Assembly (NCBI GenBank): GCA_030998225.1
Contig: JAPYXD010000680.1
Coordinates: 3,162,001-3,226,000, forward strand
Direction of reading: 5' to 3'
Source of the DNA: Diplolepis rosae
Lineage: Eukaryota; Arthropoda; Insecta; Hymenoptera; Diplolepididae
DNA: 64,000 nucleotides
Shown here piece after piece: positions 1 to 11,345 of the stretch (positions are counted from its first letter, which is position 1; each line of letters opens with the position of its first letter). The translations under genes were made by a program, and so were the position numbers. The notes beneath the pieces were generated by a model. The model searched no databases and was not told the DNA's origin. It saw nothing but the letters and a program-made list of their open reading frames with translations.

Positions 1-1110
1 ATTTCTGTCTGCTGAAAGAGACAAACTTGAACAATAAGTGCTCGCATTTTTGAAGTGAAGTTATATGAGAGGACTATCATAAAATTAGAAACTCCAAAGT
101 GTGCATCTGTATCTCAACAGTTTCCCTCGTCTGTGAACGCGGTTTATTTGTTCAAACAATGAATAAGCTTTTCGTAATCAACGGAAAACTTTTTAACTCC
201 CCTAGGACCGAAAAAGCATAAATCGCGAGAGGCGAGTTTTCATCTCAAGAGAGAATAAAGCGCATTTGAAATTCATTGAAACTTTGTTCAGAAAAATATT
301 CTCTTGAGACAAGAAAAGTCCTCTTGATGCATCAGGAATGTCCTCTTAAATTAGAGACTAAGAGGATTTTCTTTCATTGCAAGAGGGGATTCATATTCGA
401 TTCATCTTCTCAACTAAAGAGGTTTTTGAATTCCCAATAAAAAAATTTTCCTTTACAGCATAGTCTTGATTACAACTTATTATAACCCTAAATAAATAAA
501 ATGAGAAGATATACATTCCCTTACAGTAAAAGGGTATTAAAAGATAACCCATCATTTCCAAAGGTATTAAATTATCTCGTTTTTGTCATAATTTTTTATT
601 AAAAAGAAAAAAAAAATAGTTTTGCTTCAAGTTCGGCTTCAGGAATGTCTTTTTCTGAGCGTCGGAAGAAACTGAACTCAATCATTTGTCCTTGAGGGTT
701 CAATCAATTTTATTCAAATTTGAATAATTTATTAGAAGGGATTAAGGAACAGTGACAAATAAGAATCGAATTCACTTCTGGGACTTGCACAAATGGGAAC
801 GAAGAGGTGCTAAAATGATAAAGTGGAAGAAGACGAATAACCTTTTAACCCCACCAACCCCTCGAGAATCTTAATTGGCTTGCGGTACGAGCTTTTCTCG
901 TAGGAAAGGGGATTGAAATAGAATTGTAACCACTTTGCCTAACGTGAATTTTATCGTGAGAGGCACCAAATGCATTGGGCCATAAATTTTTCGGCCGGAT
1001 CCGAAAAGATGCTTCGCTCTCAAGATTTTTATGAAATTTATGGGTTCAAAGAGTTAAAATTTCTCTCTTTGCTCTTAATATAACATTTTTTTCATATTGT
1101 GACATGTAAC
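1..1110. other. AT-rich intron, no feature recognised
   Basis: This is presumed tutl intron downstream of the Ig2 exon. No coding exon, RNA gene or recognisable mobile-element terminus was seen. It includes a stretch rich in CTCTTGAGA/AAGAGG-type words around 230-420. Confidence 0.5.
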
Positions 1111-1113
1111 ATG

Positions 1114-1395
1114 TTCACTGATGAGGCGCATTTCTGGTTGAATGGGTATATGAACAAGAAAATTGACGCATATTCATTAAAATTGACTATTTGGTATGAA
1201 GTACACGCTAACGGCATCATCGGTCCACATTTCTTTTGAAATGAGGTTTATGCTGACAAACCAACAACTTTGGAAGTATTGGAGGTCAATATCAACCGAG
1301 CCATTAATGGAATAAGGTCATAAATATTGGAAAAAGTGGTCAAAAATTGGAATGATCGGATGCGCTTCGTAACGATTAGTTTAGCTAATTTTTAC
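1114..1395 (+). pseudogene. degenerate Tc1/mariner-type transposase fragment
   Basis: Reading from 1114 gives FTDEAHFWLNGYMNKK, then LTIWYEVHANGIIGPHFF. After an in-frame TGA (1237) and TAA (1321), the frame continues LEKVVKNWNDRMRFV. The first block matches the region around the first catalytic Asp (F-x-D-E-x-H-F) of a Tc1/mariner-like DDE transposase common in insects. The last block matches its C-terminal end. The central part, with the second Asp and the final acidic residue, is missing. The fragment is therefore an internally deleted, stop-interrupted relic. No terminal inverted repeats were identified. Confidence 0.7.
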
Positions 1396-1399
1396 ATTG

Positions 1400-2120
1400 G
1401 ATTGCGCTTTGGCACACTTCTTGAGGGCCTTAAAAGAATGGACGAGTTTGTTAATCAGCCATTTTTCACCAACGGTTCTCGTTCAATCCTCAAAAACCTT
1501 TTTCTAAAAATCAAAAATTCAGTTTTATTGACAAAATATACGAGATATGAAAAAAATGTTTGAAAACCAAATTGTTTATTTCAAAGAAATCTACAACTTT
1601 TCTCTTGACCATTTTTTCATAGAAGTTATATCTTCTGTTTATCAATAAAAAATGCTATTTAAAATGAAAAATTTTGGTTTCCAGAAAAACTATAGGAGAT
1701 ACGAAAAAAATGATGGAGACAAAATTGTTCATCTCAAAAAGATATATAAATTTACTTTAGATAATTTTTTCATCGGATAGGTAGATTTCGTTTCAATCGT
1801 AAAAAACGTAACCAAAAATTAAAATATCCATTTTGTACTATATCTATCCGGGATACGAAAAACATGTGAGAAATGAAATTGTTTGTTTTAAAAAGATCTA
1901 TAAATGTTCTGCTAACTCTGTTTTCATACGAGTTATATCTTTCCTTTCATTCATCCAAAACCTTTTTCTAACAATCAAAAATTCAATTTTCCCGTCAAAA
2001 TATACGAAACACGGAAAAAATGCTAAGAAACAAAATTGTTTATTTCAAGAAGATCTACAACTTTGGTGTAGACCATTTTTTCATTTTTCATTTAATAATG
2101 ACAAATATTATTAAAAATAC
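1400..2120 (+). repeat. dispersed copy of the 157-bp-array repeat family
   Basis: Several diverged units carry the phrases AAATCAAAAATTCA, AAAATATACGAGATA and TTCAAAAAGATCTACAA, and the leader GGACGAGTTTGTTAATCAG. The same phrases recur in the array at 34500-36950 and at 17.9, 21.2, 23.2 and 59.2 kb. The short open frames here are chance frames. Confidence 0.7.
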
Positions 2121-2376
2121 TTTGGAGCGTGAGCCCTATCTTTTAAATGCACATGTGTCTTTAATATATATAAAATTTAGAATTCCCGATCTGGGCCAGG
2201 TCAGGGCCATAGTAAAATTCCTGCACGAGATGTTTCTGAACTTTTGTCACTGGATAGAGCCCCAATTTAAGACCAAAATGTTTGCCTATTTTTACTTTAT
2301 ACATTAAAAATCAACAAATCTGTCCCCAAGGCTGTATAAAAAAATGCTATAATAATTTTTATAATTTTCTCAATAC

Positions 2377-2652
2377 CTGCAATGATAACTCGAGACGTGG
2401 TGCTGATCTGACCCTCGCCATTTCGCGCAATGCAAGTGTAATCGCCAATATCTTCATTCCTTATGGTAGAAATTCTCAGTTCTGTGCCGTCATTAAAAAT
2501 ACCAATGGTCGATGATGGATTAACGGGATTGGCATCCTTATACCATAGGATTTCCGGAGTCGGCGTTCCTTCTGCCTGGCAGGTAAGAATTATTGAATCG
2601 CCTAGATTTACGTAGATTATCTCTTCTGGAGTAATGGTAAATCTGGGTGGCG
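2377..2652 (-). CDS. tutl: turtle-like Ig protein, internal exon (Ig domain 2)
   Basis: This is a complete Ig domain encoded by one 276 bp exon with phase-1 introns on both sides, the classic modular Ig exon. Visible landmarks are APPRFTITPEEIIYVNLGDS, the B-strand Cys in ILTCQAEGTPTPEILWYKD with its core Trp, and DIGDYTCIARNGEGQ with the F-strand Cys. The acceptor is TTCTGTTCCAG|CG and the donor is TTGCAG|GTATTG. The longer open frame (2297-2704) runs into intron at both ends and is not the coding limit. The sequence is strongly Turtle-like across the whole domain, including the linker motif ARVIIAG (here SRVIIAG). The next exon, expected to encode Ig3, lies before position 1. Confidence 0.94.
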
Positions 2653-2760
2653 CTGGAACAGAATCAAATACGTAAATTATTTCTATGTATAATGTTATAG
2701 ACATTTATAACCAGACAGATCTATCTTAGTGCATTTTATTCAGTATCTCATTCAATGTGG

Positions 2761-2765
<5 letters not shown>

Positions 2766-2792
<27 letters not shown>

Positions 2793-2858
2793 CGACTTGG
2801 CCCCTGACTAATCCTGAAGAATATCTGGTTTAGGGGCCAACTTAGAATGCCACTTATG
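2766..2858 (-). mobile_element. short 3' tail of a non-LTR retrotransposon
   Basis: On the minus strand this reads a short stretch (TTGGCCCCTAAACCAGATAT, then CAGGATTAGTCAGGGGCC) followed by 27 A residues (2766-2792). That is the pattern of a severely 5'-truncated LINE-type insertion. No coding part remains. The family is unassigned. Confidence 0.5.
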
Positions 2859-2907
2859 GGTTGTTAAAAAATTATGTAAATTATCTCTTAATGTGTTTTT
2901 GAAGTTT

Positions 2908-3344
2908 TTAAGGGCATGTGATACTTCGGAAATTAGAAAATTTTATTGATTTTAGGTTTCTACATATTTATGTCCAAAGTATATAACATTTCGTTTTCAA
3001 AAATTAGAAAATAGTAGAGAATTTAAAACCAGACGTAAATAGACTACATTTGGTTTCAAAAATGAAAAAAAATTCAATTTCCGCAAATTTCTTTTAAAAA
3101 TAATAATTGCTTCTTGCTAAAATTTTAGAATATGATTTATTGATTAGTCGTGATAGAAGTTTCAGAACTTGCTTTACCTTGTTATTTATCATGTCCCTAA
3201 ATGTAAAAGCAGATAAACGTTCCTTAGTGCTTTTTACTTAATTACTCAAAGTTTTAACTCGATAACGCAGTTAATATAGAGATGCGAAAGACGACAAAAA
3301 AGTGTCGGTAAAGTAAGGATTGGATAAGTCACACATGGCCTTAA
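2908..3344. repeat. TTAAGGCCATG-family palindromic element
   Basis: The element begins TTAAGGGCATGTG and ends CACATGGCCTTAA, so the ends are inverted repeats that include TTAA. The interior shares blocks (GATAAACGTTCCTTAGTGC, GTCGGTAAAGTAAGGATTGG) with the copies at 45.3-49.1 kb. It contains an unoccupied TA (3235-3236) corresponding to the site that carries a MITE at 45477-45696. Confidence 0.6.
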
Positions 3345-4364
3345 AGAAGTTCTCAAACTTCAAATATAAACTAATACTCCAAAATCATTTTTTAAAACAC
3401 AAATTAATAAAACTGTTCTGATAAATATCTATTAAAGTTGCATTTAACTGTAATCAAATTAATTCAATAGCTAACTCTTTATTTTGACGCCCAGAAAAAA
3501 AAATTTTCATAATTTAATTTAGATATTTATTTATTCATATATATTTAGAGAGCACTTGAAACTAGGAATCGTGCAGACGAGCGAAAATTTATAAGAAAAA
3601 AGTACTTAAAATGCTCTCTCGTGCGAGTGTAGATTCCTTTGATGCTGTCTCGACAAGTAAGAGAAAATATTGAGAGAAGTTGGACTGGTGGGTGAAAAGC
3701 TGGAAGATGACGACAACCGGAAGAGGAAAAAGGAACATTGGTACAATCATGTCTACTTGAATTTTTCTCCACTAAAACTTCTACTGCAAGAGAAAAGCAA
3801 TAATAAGTTTCCCTTCCCCTTTCTCAGTCTGCTTTTCCTCAATTTCCCTTAATACTAACATCCCTTTCAGCATTGTCAAATGTCGCGAATGGATGAAAAA
3901 GGCAAAAGAAATTCTCGAGACTTTGCTAAACATATTTTAACACCTACAGGTTTTTTTTTAGTAATGCACTTGACTTGGAAATTCACAAAGGAGAGACAGA
4001 TGTGTGAATTCAAAATTAATGAGAAAAAAAACCTTGGTACATGATTCGGATAGAATTTCATTCCGTGCTACTGCGCGCGAATTTGTAAACTGTTTTCGTG
4101 ACAATCCAAGCTAATCCGATTCAATCCGAAGCAAGTTTTTAATCCCTTTTAAGTCAAATCGGTTGAGAATCAATCCTACTTAATCCGAATCAATCCAGAT
4201 TCCAATCCTAATGAAACCAAAGAGAGTTTTCAATCCGAAATGAAATCCTATCCGAAACTTACACTAGAAACTTAGTGCTTTGAAGTCAATTCTTTTTGTG
4301 TGTGTAAGAGTTTTGGAAAAAAGGAAATTTGTTGAAAGGTAATAATTGATGAAGTTTAGGGGCA
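3345..4364. other. intron without recognised gene; short AATCCGAATC-rich fragment
   Basis: No exon or RNA gene was seen. About 4090-4260 is a fragment of the CCCTGGCGAA fold-back family, recognisable by repeated AATCCGATTCAATCC words. The open frames at 3545-3852 and 3876-4061 have no recognisable product. Confidence 0.45.
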
Positions 4365-4506
4365 TGTATTAACTGTAATTGTCGATAAGTTTTCGAATTT
4401 TTTTTCAAATTTTTAGAAAGATATTTTGTAAATTCAAAAAATTATCTTACATGAACGAACAAATGTACAATTTAGTCACGAGGTCCGATCGATCCATGGC
4501 CTTAAG
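4365..4506. repeat. partial TTAAGGCCATG-family element
   Basis: The segment starts near TTTAGGGGCATG and ends GATCCATGGCCTTAAG. Its interior ACTGTAATTGTCGATAAG matches, in inverse sense, the element at 47183-47547. Confidence 0.5.
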
Positions 4507-4710
4507 TGACTTAATTAGTTACCGTAACTTTTTATTTGAAAATAATAATTATTTGCTGCTGAAATTTTTGAAAATTATAAAAGACCTTCTTAGGCAGGTT
4601 TCGTGACTTATTTTAGATTGATTAATCAAAAAAAATTATAATTATATTATATTGGATAGCTTTTATTATATCTTTATGTACTAAGGGGCGCTGATTAGGA
4701 ATTTGAGGTA

Positions 4711-4950
4711 AAAATTAAAAAATTCAGATATATGTAACCGTATTCTACATCAAATTTAAAATAATGCTCCTTAGTGATTTTTTCCAAAAATCCATAGTTT
4801 CCAAAAAAAATAATTATTGAAGTTTCCAGGTGTGTAATGATGCATTGTAAACCCATATTCGCTCATTAGGGCAAACAATAAGGGCTGTTTTGTAGCCGCC
4901 ATTTTGAAATTTACATTTTTTTGGTACTTTTCATAATCAGCAACCCAAAT
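4711..4950. repeat. dispersed repeat shared with 8981-9180
   Basis: Both copies read AAATTAAAAAATTCAGAT, then AAATAATGCTC, then CCATTTTGA and CATTTTTTGGTA, in the same order and at similar spacing. The similarity is interrupted and old. No coding capacity was seen. Confidence 0.55.
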
Positions 4951-5248
4951 TACTATCAGATACGAAATTATATACAATCGTTATTTAATATAAGTGAATA
5001 AAATTTTTACATTAAGTTTACATGTCAAGTTTACACAAAGTTTACATCAAATTTAATTAAACTATTTCGTGGAACTGAATTTTTATTACTATATTCCTTA
5101 ATTTCACAAACGCAGCACAGATATTTCAGCAATGCAAAAGAAACATTTCAGAAACGTTGACGAAACACTTCGGAAACAATGTCAGGAATGCGCAGACATT
5201 TAGAGATTTCAGAAATATTTAAGTAAGATTTCATTTGAAAGATTATTG

Positions 5249-6880
5249 CCCAAGCAGAAATTAACAATCGGACCAACGTCGATCCAACGTTGGATACCAA
5301 CTTTCGACTGTCGGTGGACAGTCGAAATGATAACGATGTAGTGCGTTGCTACAACACCAGTTTCAAACGTTGTATCAATACTGGTAACCAACATATTTTC
5401 AACGCTGGCTGTCAACATTTCTAAAACACTGGTTATATACTTTTATTATTAAATCCATGTTTTACGGTTAAAGACATTTTTTAATGAAAAATAGACTCTA
5501 AAAACAGACTATTGACTCTCAAACGATTCCCTTCACTATTAAAGGATTTTCTATTCAAAATTGGCATGAGAGGAAATCCTTTAGCAGTTGAACGATTACA
5601 CAGGCCCACAAAAAAAACTTTTTTTCTGAGCCGTAGATTCCAGTATGATATTACTATGTATTTTTTCCGCTGAAACCGAATCCGCAACCCGTTGAACCCC
5701 TACACGTCAGGATTTTGACATAATCTCAAAAAACACCAAAAAATTCAATGAAAGCAATAAAATCATCTACTTTATGCTATTTTCACGCGTTTAGACTAAT
5801 TTGAAAAACTCAACAATAAACAAATACTATAAAGAATTCTGTGGTTTTCTGAGGCTTATGGATATATTTATATACCCGGACGGATCCTACAAGAAATAAT
5901 CACAAAACTCTTATGATTTCAAGAACCAAACTTCTCCACAGTAAAGGATGATGGAGTTGAGAGGTTATAATATATAGGGTTACGGAGTAACGGGATTTTG
6001 AGGTTATGGTGTAAGGGGATTTTAGGGTTATAGCGTCACTTACCTCCAACTATGTTCCACAATAAACTCAAAAATTTATTCTATTTTCCTAAACTAGATT
6101 TTTCTACTCAAGACGGTTAGGTTAGGTTAGGTTTTGAAGTTATGCAGTAATGATATTTCGAGGTTAAGGGATTATGGGGCTACGAAATCACTAATTCGGA
6201 GAAAGGGGGTTGGAAGTAGCATGAAGTAGATGATTTTATTACTTCCAGTGAATTTTTTGGTGTTTTTTGAGGTTATGTCAAAATCCTGACGTGTAGGGGT
6301 TCAACCGGTTGCGGATTCGGTTCCAGCGGGAAAAAGTACATAGGAATATCATACTGGAATCCACGGCTCAGAAAAAAAGTTTTTTTTGTGGGCCTGTGTT
6401 ATCGTTTCAAATGCTAACCTTTTACTGTCAAAGTATTTCCTTTGGTCTTCAAATGAAATCCTTTCTCGTACAAAAAAAATTATTTCGAGGATAAAAGAAA
6501 ACAAATTGTATGATATAACCTTTCTAATATAAATATTAGAAATGTACACAAGCCCAACTTTGACAGATGCCAATATTAAATCGGTTATCATCAATACTAC
6601 AATAACAGTAAAACGATTCTGTTGATAGACAAAAGAAATCTGCTTAATTTCAATGGATGCATTCTGAAAGGAATCTAACTTTACTATCAATAGCATTTAT
6701 TTAGAGTGTACCAGTGTCGAATCAACTTTGTACAAACACTGGTATTCTACAGTGTTAATTATCAGAGTCGATTAGACACTGGGTGGACCTTGTACATTTA
6801 CTGTCGGAAAATTACTTTTCCCACAGTCGGAAGAAGGTTGGACTAATTTTTTCCCAATATTGTCATGATTTCTACTTGGG
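5249..6880. mobile_element. 1.6 kb fold-back element with CCCAAG ends
   Basis: The termini are CCCAAGCAGAAAT (5249) and ATTTCTACTTGGG (ending 6880), inverted repeats with one mismatch. Long inverted arms run inward. The best-conserved part is 5600-5700 against 6296-6397, covering the CAGGCCCAC and ATTCGGTTTCAGCGG blocks. The arms meet at CCCC-TA-GGGG, where another element (5703-6293) is inserted. The outer flanks (TG and TA) do not match. The ends resemble those of the elements at 25401, 29724 and 57513. Confidence 0.75.
5703..6293. mobile_element. TA-flanked MITE nested at the palindrome centre of the fold-back
   Basis: The ends are CACGTCAGGATTTTGACATA and, inverted, TATGTCAAAATCCTGACGTG. 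TA lies on each side (5701-5702 and 6294-6295). The interior repeats GAGGTTATG words and includes three TTAGG units (about 6117-6131). A stand-alone relative lies at 13947-14152. Confidence 0.75.
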
Positions 6881-7079
6881 TAAAATATTTCTGAAAGCTT
6901 TTACATGCCGACTGGGGTTTCCATTTCTTGTAGATAGAAAAGGAGTTTGCCATGTGTTTTCTTTTTTTTGAAACCTCAATTATAAAAAAAAAAAATTTTT
7001 AAACAATTTTTCTGTAATTATAAATATTTAGGATTTTACCAAATTTTCAAGTTAGTATTTCATTTTGCATGGGAAAGGG

Positions 7080-7128
7080 AAACTAAAATGCCGGTAAGGT
7101 AGGAATCTGCGGGTGTCCCATGGCCTTA
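7080..7128. repeat. half of a TTAAGGCCATG-family element
   Basis: The sequence reads ATGCCGGTAAGGTAGGAATC and then CCATGGCCTTAA, matching one end of the family. The partner end was not found nearby. Confidence 0.5.
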
Positions 7129-7335
7129 ATCAACCTAAGTAAAAGTCACGGGAGCCGTTTTAACAAGTCCTTTATCATGTTATAAAAATGTCAGCAAGAA
7201 ATGACTATAATTTTTAGAAAAAATTGTGGAAACTAAGCCCAGTAGTTTCTTGATCGATGTGGAACCTGTCCTTAAAGTTTTACTGCAATAAAGTGTTTTT
7301 AGTGCTTCGATATTTTTGCAGTATCTTTTACTCAC

Positions 7336-7567
7336 CATGGACATCAAGATGAAACCATGTACCATTCTTATGGGTGTTAGGAGGCCTGTTGAGGAAGACA
7401 ACCTTGCACTCGTACCATCCCTGATCGCTTTCTCGGATGTTCGTCAGGTTAAGACTGGCGTCGCCATAAGGTGATTTCGGACTCACCCTTGAGACACGAC
7501 CCTCGTAACCTTCTCCGCTGTGGGTTGGATACGACTCGTACCATATGTATATTGGTATCTCCTGCCC
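7336..7567 (-). CDS. tutl: turtle-like Ig protein, internal exon (second half of Ig domain 1)
   Basis: This exon has 77 codons plus one base. It starts GQEIPIYIWYESYP and ends NGTWFHLDVH plus the first G of the next codon. It supplies the rest of Ig domain 1: the LNLTNIRESDQGWYECKVV block holds the F-strand Cys with the usual D-x-G-x-Y-x-C pattern. An N-glycosylation sequon (NGT) lies just before the end. The acceptor is GTTATGCAAG|GGG and the donor is CATG|GTGAGT, close to consensus. Phase 0 at the start joins the exon at 48831-48964, and phase 1 at the end joins the exon at 2377-2652. Splitting the codon CAT G|CG gives HAPPRF, the expected linker between Ig1 and Ig2. Its upstream intron is 41 kb. 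Confidence 0.93.
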
Positions 7568-7737
7568 CTTGCATAACACCAACACACAACATAAACGAGA
7601 GATCTCTAAAGTCTTTACAAGCAGGCATTGATGCTCACTCTGTTTACCTTCAATACATTATTTCCTTCAATAAATTTTCAATTTCCCTCTAGGTACTTTC
7701 TTGTAACAAGAAGAACAAAAAACTCTATCCAGAACAG

Positions 7738-8241
7738 CCCTGGCGAATGTATGGGATTGAAATTAATTCCTAGCGAATCAGAGCTATTCCGAACCATTCC
7801 GGAATCTGTTTCTGAATCATCCCGAGTCTTTTCGAACTAATCCGGAAAACGTTTTGTACTTCGTTTGATGAAAAAGGGTCAAAACTCAATCCGCCTTAAT
7901 CCGGTTCAATCCAAGGCATCAGTCCGAATCAATACGAACCAATCCGAATCATTCCGACCTCGGATTCATTCAGATTTAAAATTTGGTTTCGATCAATCTT
8001 AGCTCGGATTCATTCGAATTTATTCGGATTGAAAACTTGGTTCAATGTGGTTCCGATTCATTGGGATTGATGCCTTGGATCAAGTAGGATTGATTTTTTA
8101 TCGTTTTTCATCAAACGAGATACAAAACGTTTTTCGAATTGGTTCGGAATGACTCGGAATGGATTGGAAACAGATTCTGGAATGGCTCGGAATAAATCTG
8201 ATTCGCTCGGAATTAATTTCAATTCGATACTTTCACCAGGG
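7738..8241. mobile_element. 504 bp fold-back element with CCCTGG ends
   Basis: The inverted termini are CCCTGGCGAATGTATGGGAT and, from the right end, CCCTGGTGAAAGTATCGAAT. Inverted similarity extends over about 100 bp on each side. AG flanks both ends (7736-7737 and 8242-8243), suggesting a 2-bp target duplication. The interior is built of AATCCGAATCAATCC-like words. Related fragments lie near 4.1, 17.4, 52.8, 56.1 and 62.3 kb. The 85 aa and 76 aa open frames across it are chance frames. Confidence 0.75.
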
Positions 8242-8639
8242 AGCATTAATACCTGCTTCGATTTTTTATATGTTAATGAAACACAAAACACAATAAATGC
8301 AACGAGTGGATGCAATGGAAAAATGAAAGATGGCTTTGAGAATTCTGACGGACCAGATTTCTCACAGCATCACCTATAGAATGTGGCTATAAAAAAAAAA
8401 CACTTAAGACTAAAAAGAAGAGGTAATATTTTTCATAAAAAACATGCATTGAAGTTACATGACCTTGAACACATAAAATTAGTTGTAAGAGAAGAGAAAT
8501 TTGAAAAAGCGTCATTACATATACAAAAGCGTGGCTAAAACAGAATTAATATACAATGAAAATTTTCCTAAAATTTCATGCATTAAGAGACAAAATATCA
8601 TCTTGACAAATTATAGGTTATACTGGGCTTTTCAACAGG

Positions 8640-9180
8640 GACTATTTTTAAGATAGTTGCCGTACCAAAAATCAGGTTTCTGAAAAAAAAAAGTTTTCTA
8701 TGATTTTGAGTCTTCAAACAATATTATCAGTCGTGTCAAAACCATTATTTTTTATGAAAAAAATTAAAAAACTTACGACAAATAATAATTTAAACAATGT
8801 TTCTTGTAGTAAAATTATTCCTTAATATCGCTTCTTATCAATTTTATAAAAAGATTGGATTTTCCTAAAGTAATGAATATTTTTTCGAAAAAAATAAGCC
8901 ATGATTTATAAAAATGCAATCGTTTTTTAAAAAATTTAAAAGAAGCGGTAGTCGGGAGAAATTCTATTACAAAATGCAAAATTAAAAATTCAGATTGACG
9001 GGTCTTTATAAAATTTGAAATAATGCTCTCCGGTGCTATTTTGCAAAAATGCGTATTATTTGAAAAAAAATTATTAGTTTACACGTAGCGCTATCAGGCT
9101 AAACAATAAGAAATTTTTTGAAGCTGCCATTTTGATATGTACATTTTTTGGTAATTTTCATAATCAGCAATCCAATTTAA
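8640..9180. repeat. AT-rich dispersed repeats, half of a fold-back
   Basis: 8640-8960 resembles one arm of the inverted repeat at 14390-15060 (shared CAATATTATCAGTCGTGTC, and GACAAATAATAA next to AAAATTATTCCTTA). 8981-9180 is the second copy of the repeat at 4711-4950. Confidence 0.5.
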
Positions 9181-9969
9181 TTTTGCAACTTATTCAATTT
9201 ATATGTCTTGAGAAGCTTGGACTATGGTCCAAGCGTCTTTTATAATTAAATTATATAAAGAAATGTTATGTGGTTTTTTTTTAGGTAGGACTTAAAAACA
9301 AGTTGAAAGTGTCTTACACGGGAAAGAAAATTGGTCTGAAAATAAAAAACATGTTTTTAGATAATTTTCTAACGGCATCTAATTTTCGAAAAAAATGTTT
9401 ACTGAAGTTATGGACTTGAAATTGCAGATGAGGAAATTTCATTTGTGAGCTTTTTAATCGACGGTCTCAATTTTAAGTTGGCCTACTTATTATCAGAGTA
9501 AACCGAAAAGCCGATCGGAACTTGTGCTTCCCGTAAATTTAATGTTTGCCTGATACCTACTGGTTCGATATTACTTTGGCGCATTATTGCAAGCACTTGC
9601 CATATACTATCGAAGACTTTGTTCATACATATATATATATATACAAACATAGCAACGAAACGACTCTCGAGCAACTCGAGTGTGAAGCTACATTAAATCA
9701 TACTGTGTGTATTATATATCCAGATACCCTGGCATGCAACACTCTGGTATCGTACATAACGCTTCGATTAACCACTAACTGCCACCCCAATTTATAGATT
9801 TACATTAATCACAACCTAGAAACGCTTGTGTGCACATTGTCTTGCGATAAATACGCGAGTTTATTGGAAAATTTTTTATCACGCGTAACTCACTTAGCTC
9901 GCAAGTTTCAGCGCGTCTAGGACGCGTATTCAAGTTATAGCACTTCGCGTTCAGTCTCATGTGTTCTTC
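9181..9969. other. no gene recognised
   Basis: This is intron. 9480-9960 has a more balanced base composition than its surroundings, including a short (AT)n tract near 9630 and several CGCG words just before the retrotransposon. Short open frames on both strands encode nothing recognisable. Confidence 0.4.
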
Positions 9970-11214
9970 GCGCATTGCAGTTGGATCGAAGGCTTAGCTT
10001 CGGCGAACACCTGCAGATCGCGACTGCCAAAGCCATCCAATGTGGAGCTGCCCTGACTCGGCTCATGCCCAGCATTGGTGGACCCAGGGAAGCTAAGAGA
10101 AGGCTGGTGGCGAACGTGGTGAATTCGAAGCTGCTTTATGCAGCTCCGATCTGGACAAGTGCCCTTAACAACCATGCTATCCTGAAGAAGCTGTTCTCGG
10201 CACAGAGAGGTGCGATGCTGAGAATAGTTTCAGCATACCGAACTGTGTCGACGAGTGCTGTGCTGCTCTTTGCGAGCGTCCGGCCATTTGACTTATTGGC
10301 GGAGGAAAGGAAAGAGACCTTTCAGCTCCGCAAGGAGCTCACCTGCTTAACCAACCTGCAGGAAATCGCTCGCGCGAAGGAGGCCATCCGCAAGGATGGA
10401 AGGCGCAGACTCGTCGATAAATGGCAGACGAGATGGCATGGTGACCAATCCGGGAGATGGACACACCGTCTAATCCCAGAGCTCGCTACCTGGCTGGATA
10501 GGAAGCACGGTGAAGTCGGCTTTTACCTGGCGCAAGCGCTTTTGGGCCATGGTTGCTTTAATGCGTACCTGAAGCGCTTCAAGAAAGGTGACGATGAGTC
10601 GTATAGTTACTGCGGATTCCTTGTGGATAATGCAGAGCACACACTCTTTTTCTGCGCCAGGTGGGATGTGGCAAGAGAGGCTGTCGGTCGGGCAGTGAGC
10701 GCACAACTCACTCCTAACACGATGGTCTCTCTCATGCTCCAGTCTGAACAAAAATGGATGCTTATCGAGTCATTCGTCACCCTGGTGATGAAGACGAGGG
10801 AGCTCGATGTGCGTGCGGAGTGCGGCAATAACGACGGCCAGTAGAAATCGCATCGGGGCCTGCACCCGCGGTCCTGCGTCTCGGGCGGACTTGATTGTCC
10901 GCGTCGACCGGAGGAGGAATTTTTTTATTCCTCCCATGGCTGGCGTGGCTAATTGGTTTGCCTAACGGGCGTGTGGCCGCAGATGGGAGTCCCGGGCGAA
11001 CGGATGACTGAAGAGTCGTACGCGACTTTAAGTTGGAACCAACCGCCCGTGAAGTTTAAAGCCCAAAAGCGGTTCCGCGGGCGGTATATTGGTTCGAGAG
11101 AGGGGGTCTTTGGTTTTAACAGCTATGCCTAGACCCGTCCTTGGAGAATCCTGTACAACGTCTATAAAAGATTTCGCCAATTTTCCTCCTCACCAAAAAA
11201 AAAAAAAAAAAAAA
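9970..11214 (+). mobile_element. 5'-truncated R1-clade-like non-LTR retrotransposon with poly-A tail
   Basis: The element consists of the C-terminal part of ORF2 (9975-10844), a 350 bp GC-richer 3' untranslated region, and a 20-nt A tract (11195-11214). Base composition is clearly more GC-rich than the surrounding intron, which suggests transfer by retrotransposition rather than local origin. The 5' break falls just before the LDRRLSF motif of the reverse transcriptase, so the catalytic YADD region is absent. No convincing target-site duplication was found. Confidence 0.85.
9975..10844 (+). pseudogene. ORF2 C-terminal fragment (RT thumb and zinc-knuckle region), no longer functional
   Basis: There are 289 open codons with no ATG start; the frame is the remnant of a much longer endonuclease/reverse-transcriptase polyprotein. 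LDRRLSFGEHLQIATAKA at the beginning and LLYAAPIWTSAL around residue 53 are the conserved post-catalytic RT blocks of R1/TRAS-like LINEs. Near residue 210 lies SYCGFLVDNAEHTLFFCARW, the C-terminal zinc knuckle (C-x2-C-x8-H-x4-C). Its first Cys position is Tyr (TAT, one transition from TGT), while the second Cys, the His and the last Cys are present. The frame ends at a TAG followed by the 3' UTR. The insertion is in sense opposite to tutl. Confidence 0.85.
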
Positions 11215-11345
11215 TACAGGATGTCTCATCTATTTGTGACCCATTGAATTACTCTGCCATGTCCGCATTTACTAGTCCTAGGGCTGATTTGATGCAGTTC
11301 TCCACCCGTTCCTATCCTGAGCGAGTCATTTCATTTCGTGTTATA

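Larger units (their letters stand above)
2653..7335 (-). other. 4,683 bp intron between Ig1 and Ig2 exons of tutl
   Basis: This phase-1 intron starts GTGAGT and ends TTCTGTTCCAG in transcript sense. It holds a non-LTR tail, TTAAGGCCATG-family palindromes and a 1.6 kb fold-back element. Confidence 0.88.

Noticed and set aside
6117..6131. Three TTAGG units as an interstitial telomere
   Set aside because: Only three units, embedded in a GAGGTTATG-rich MITE interior that contains many similar words.
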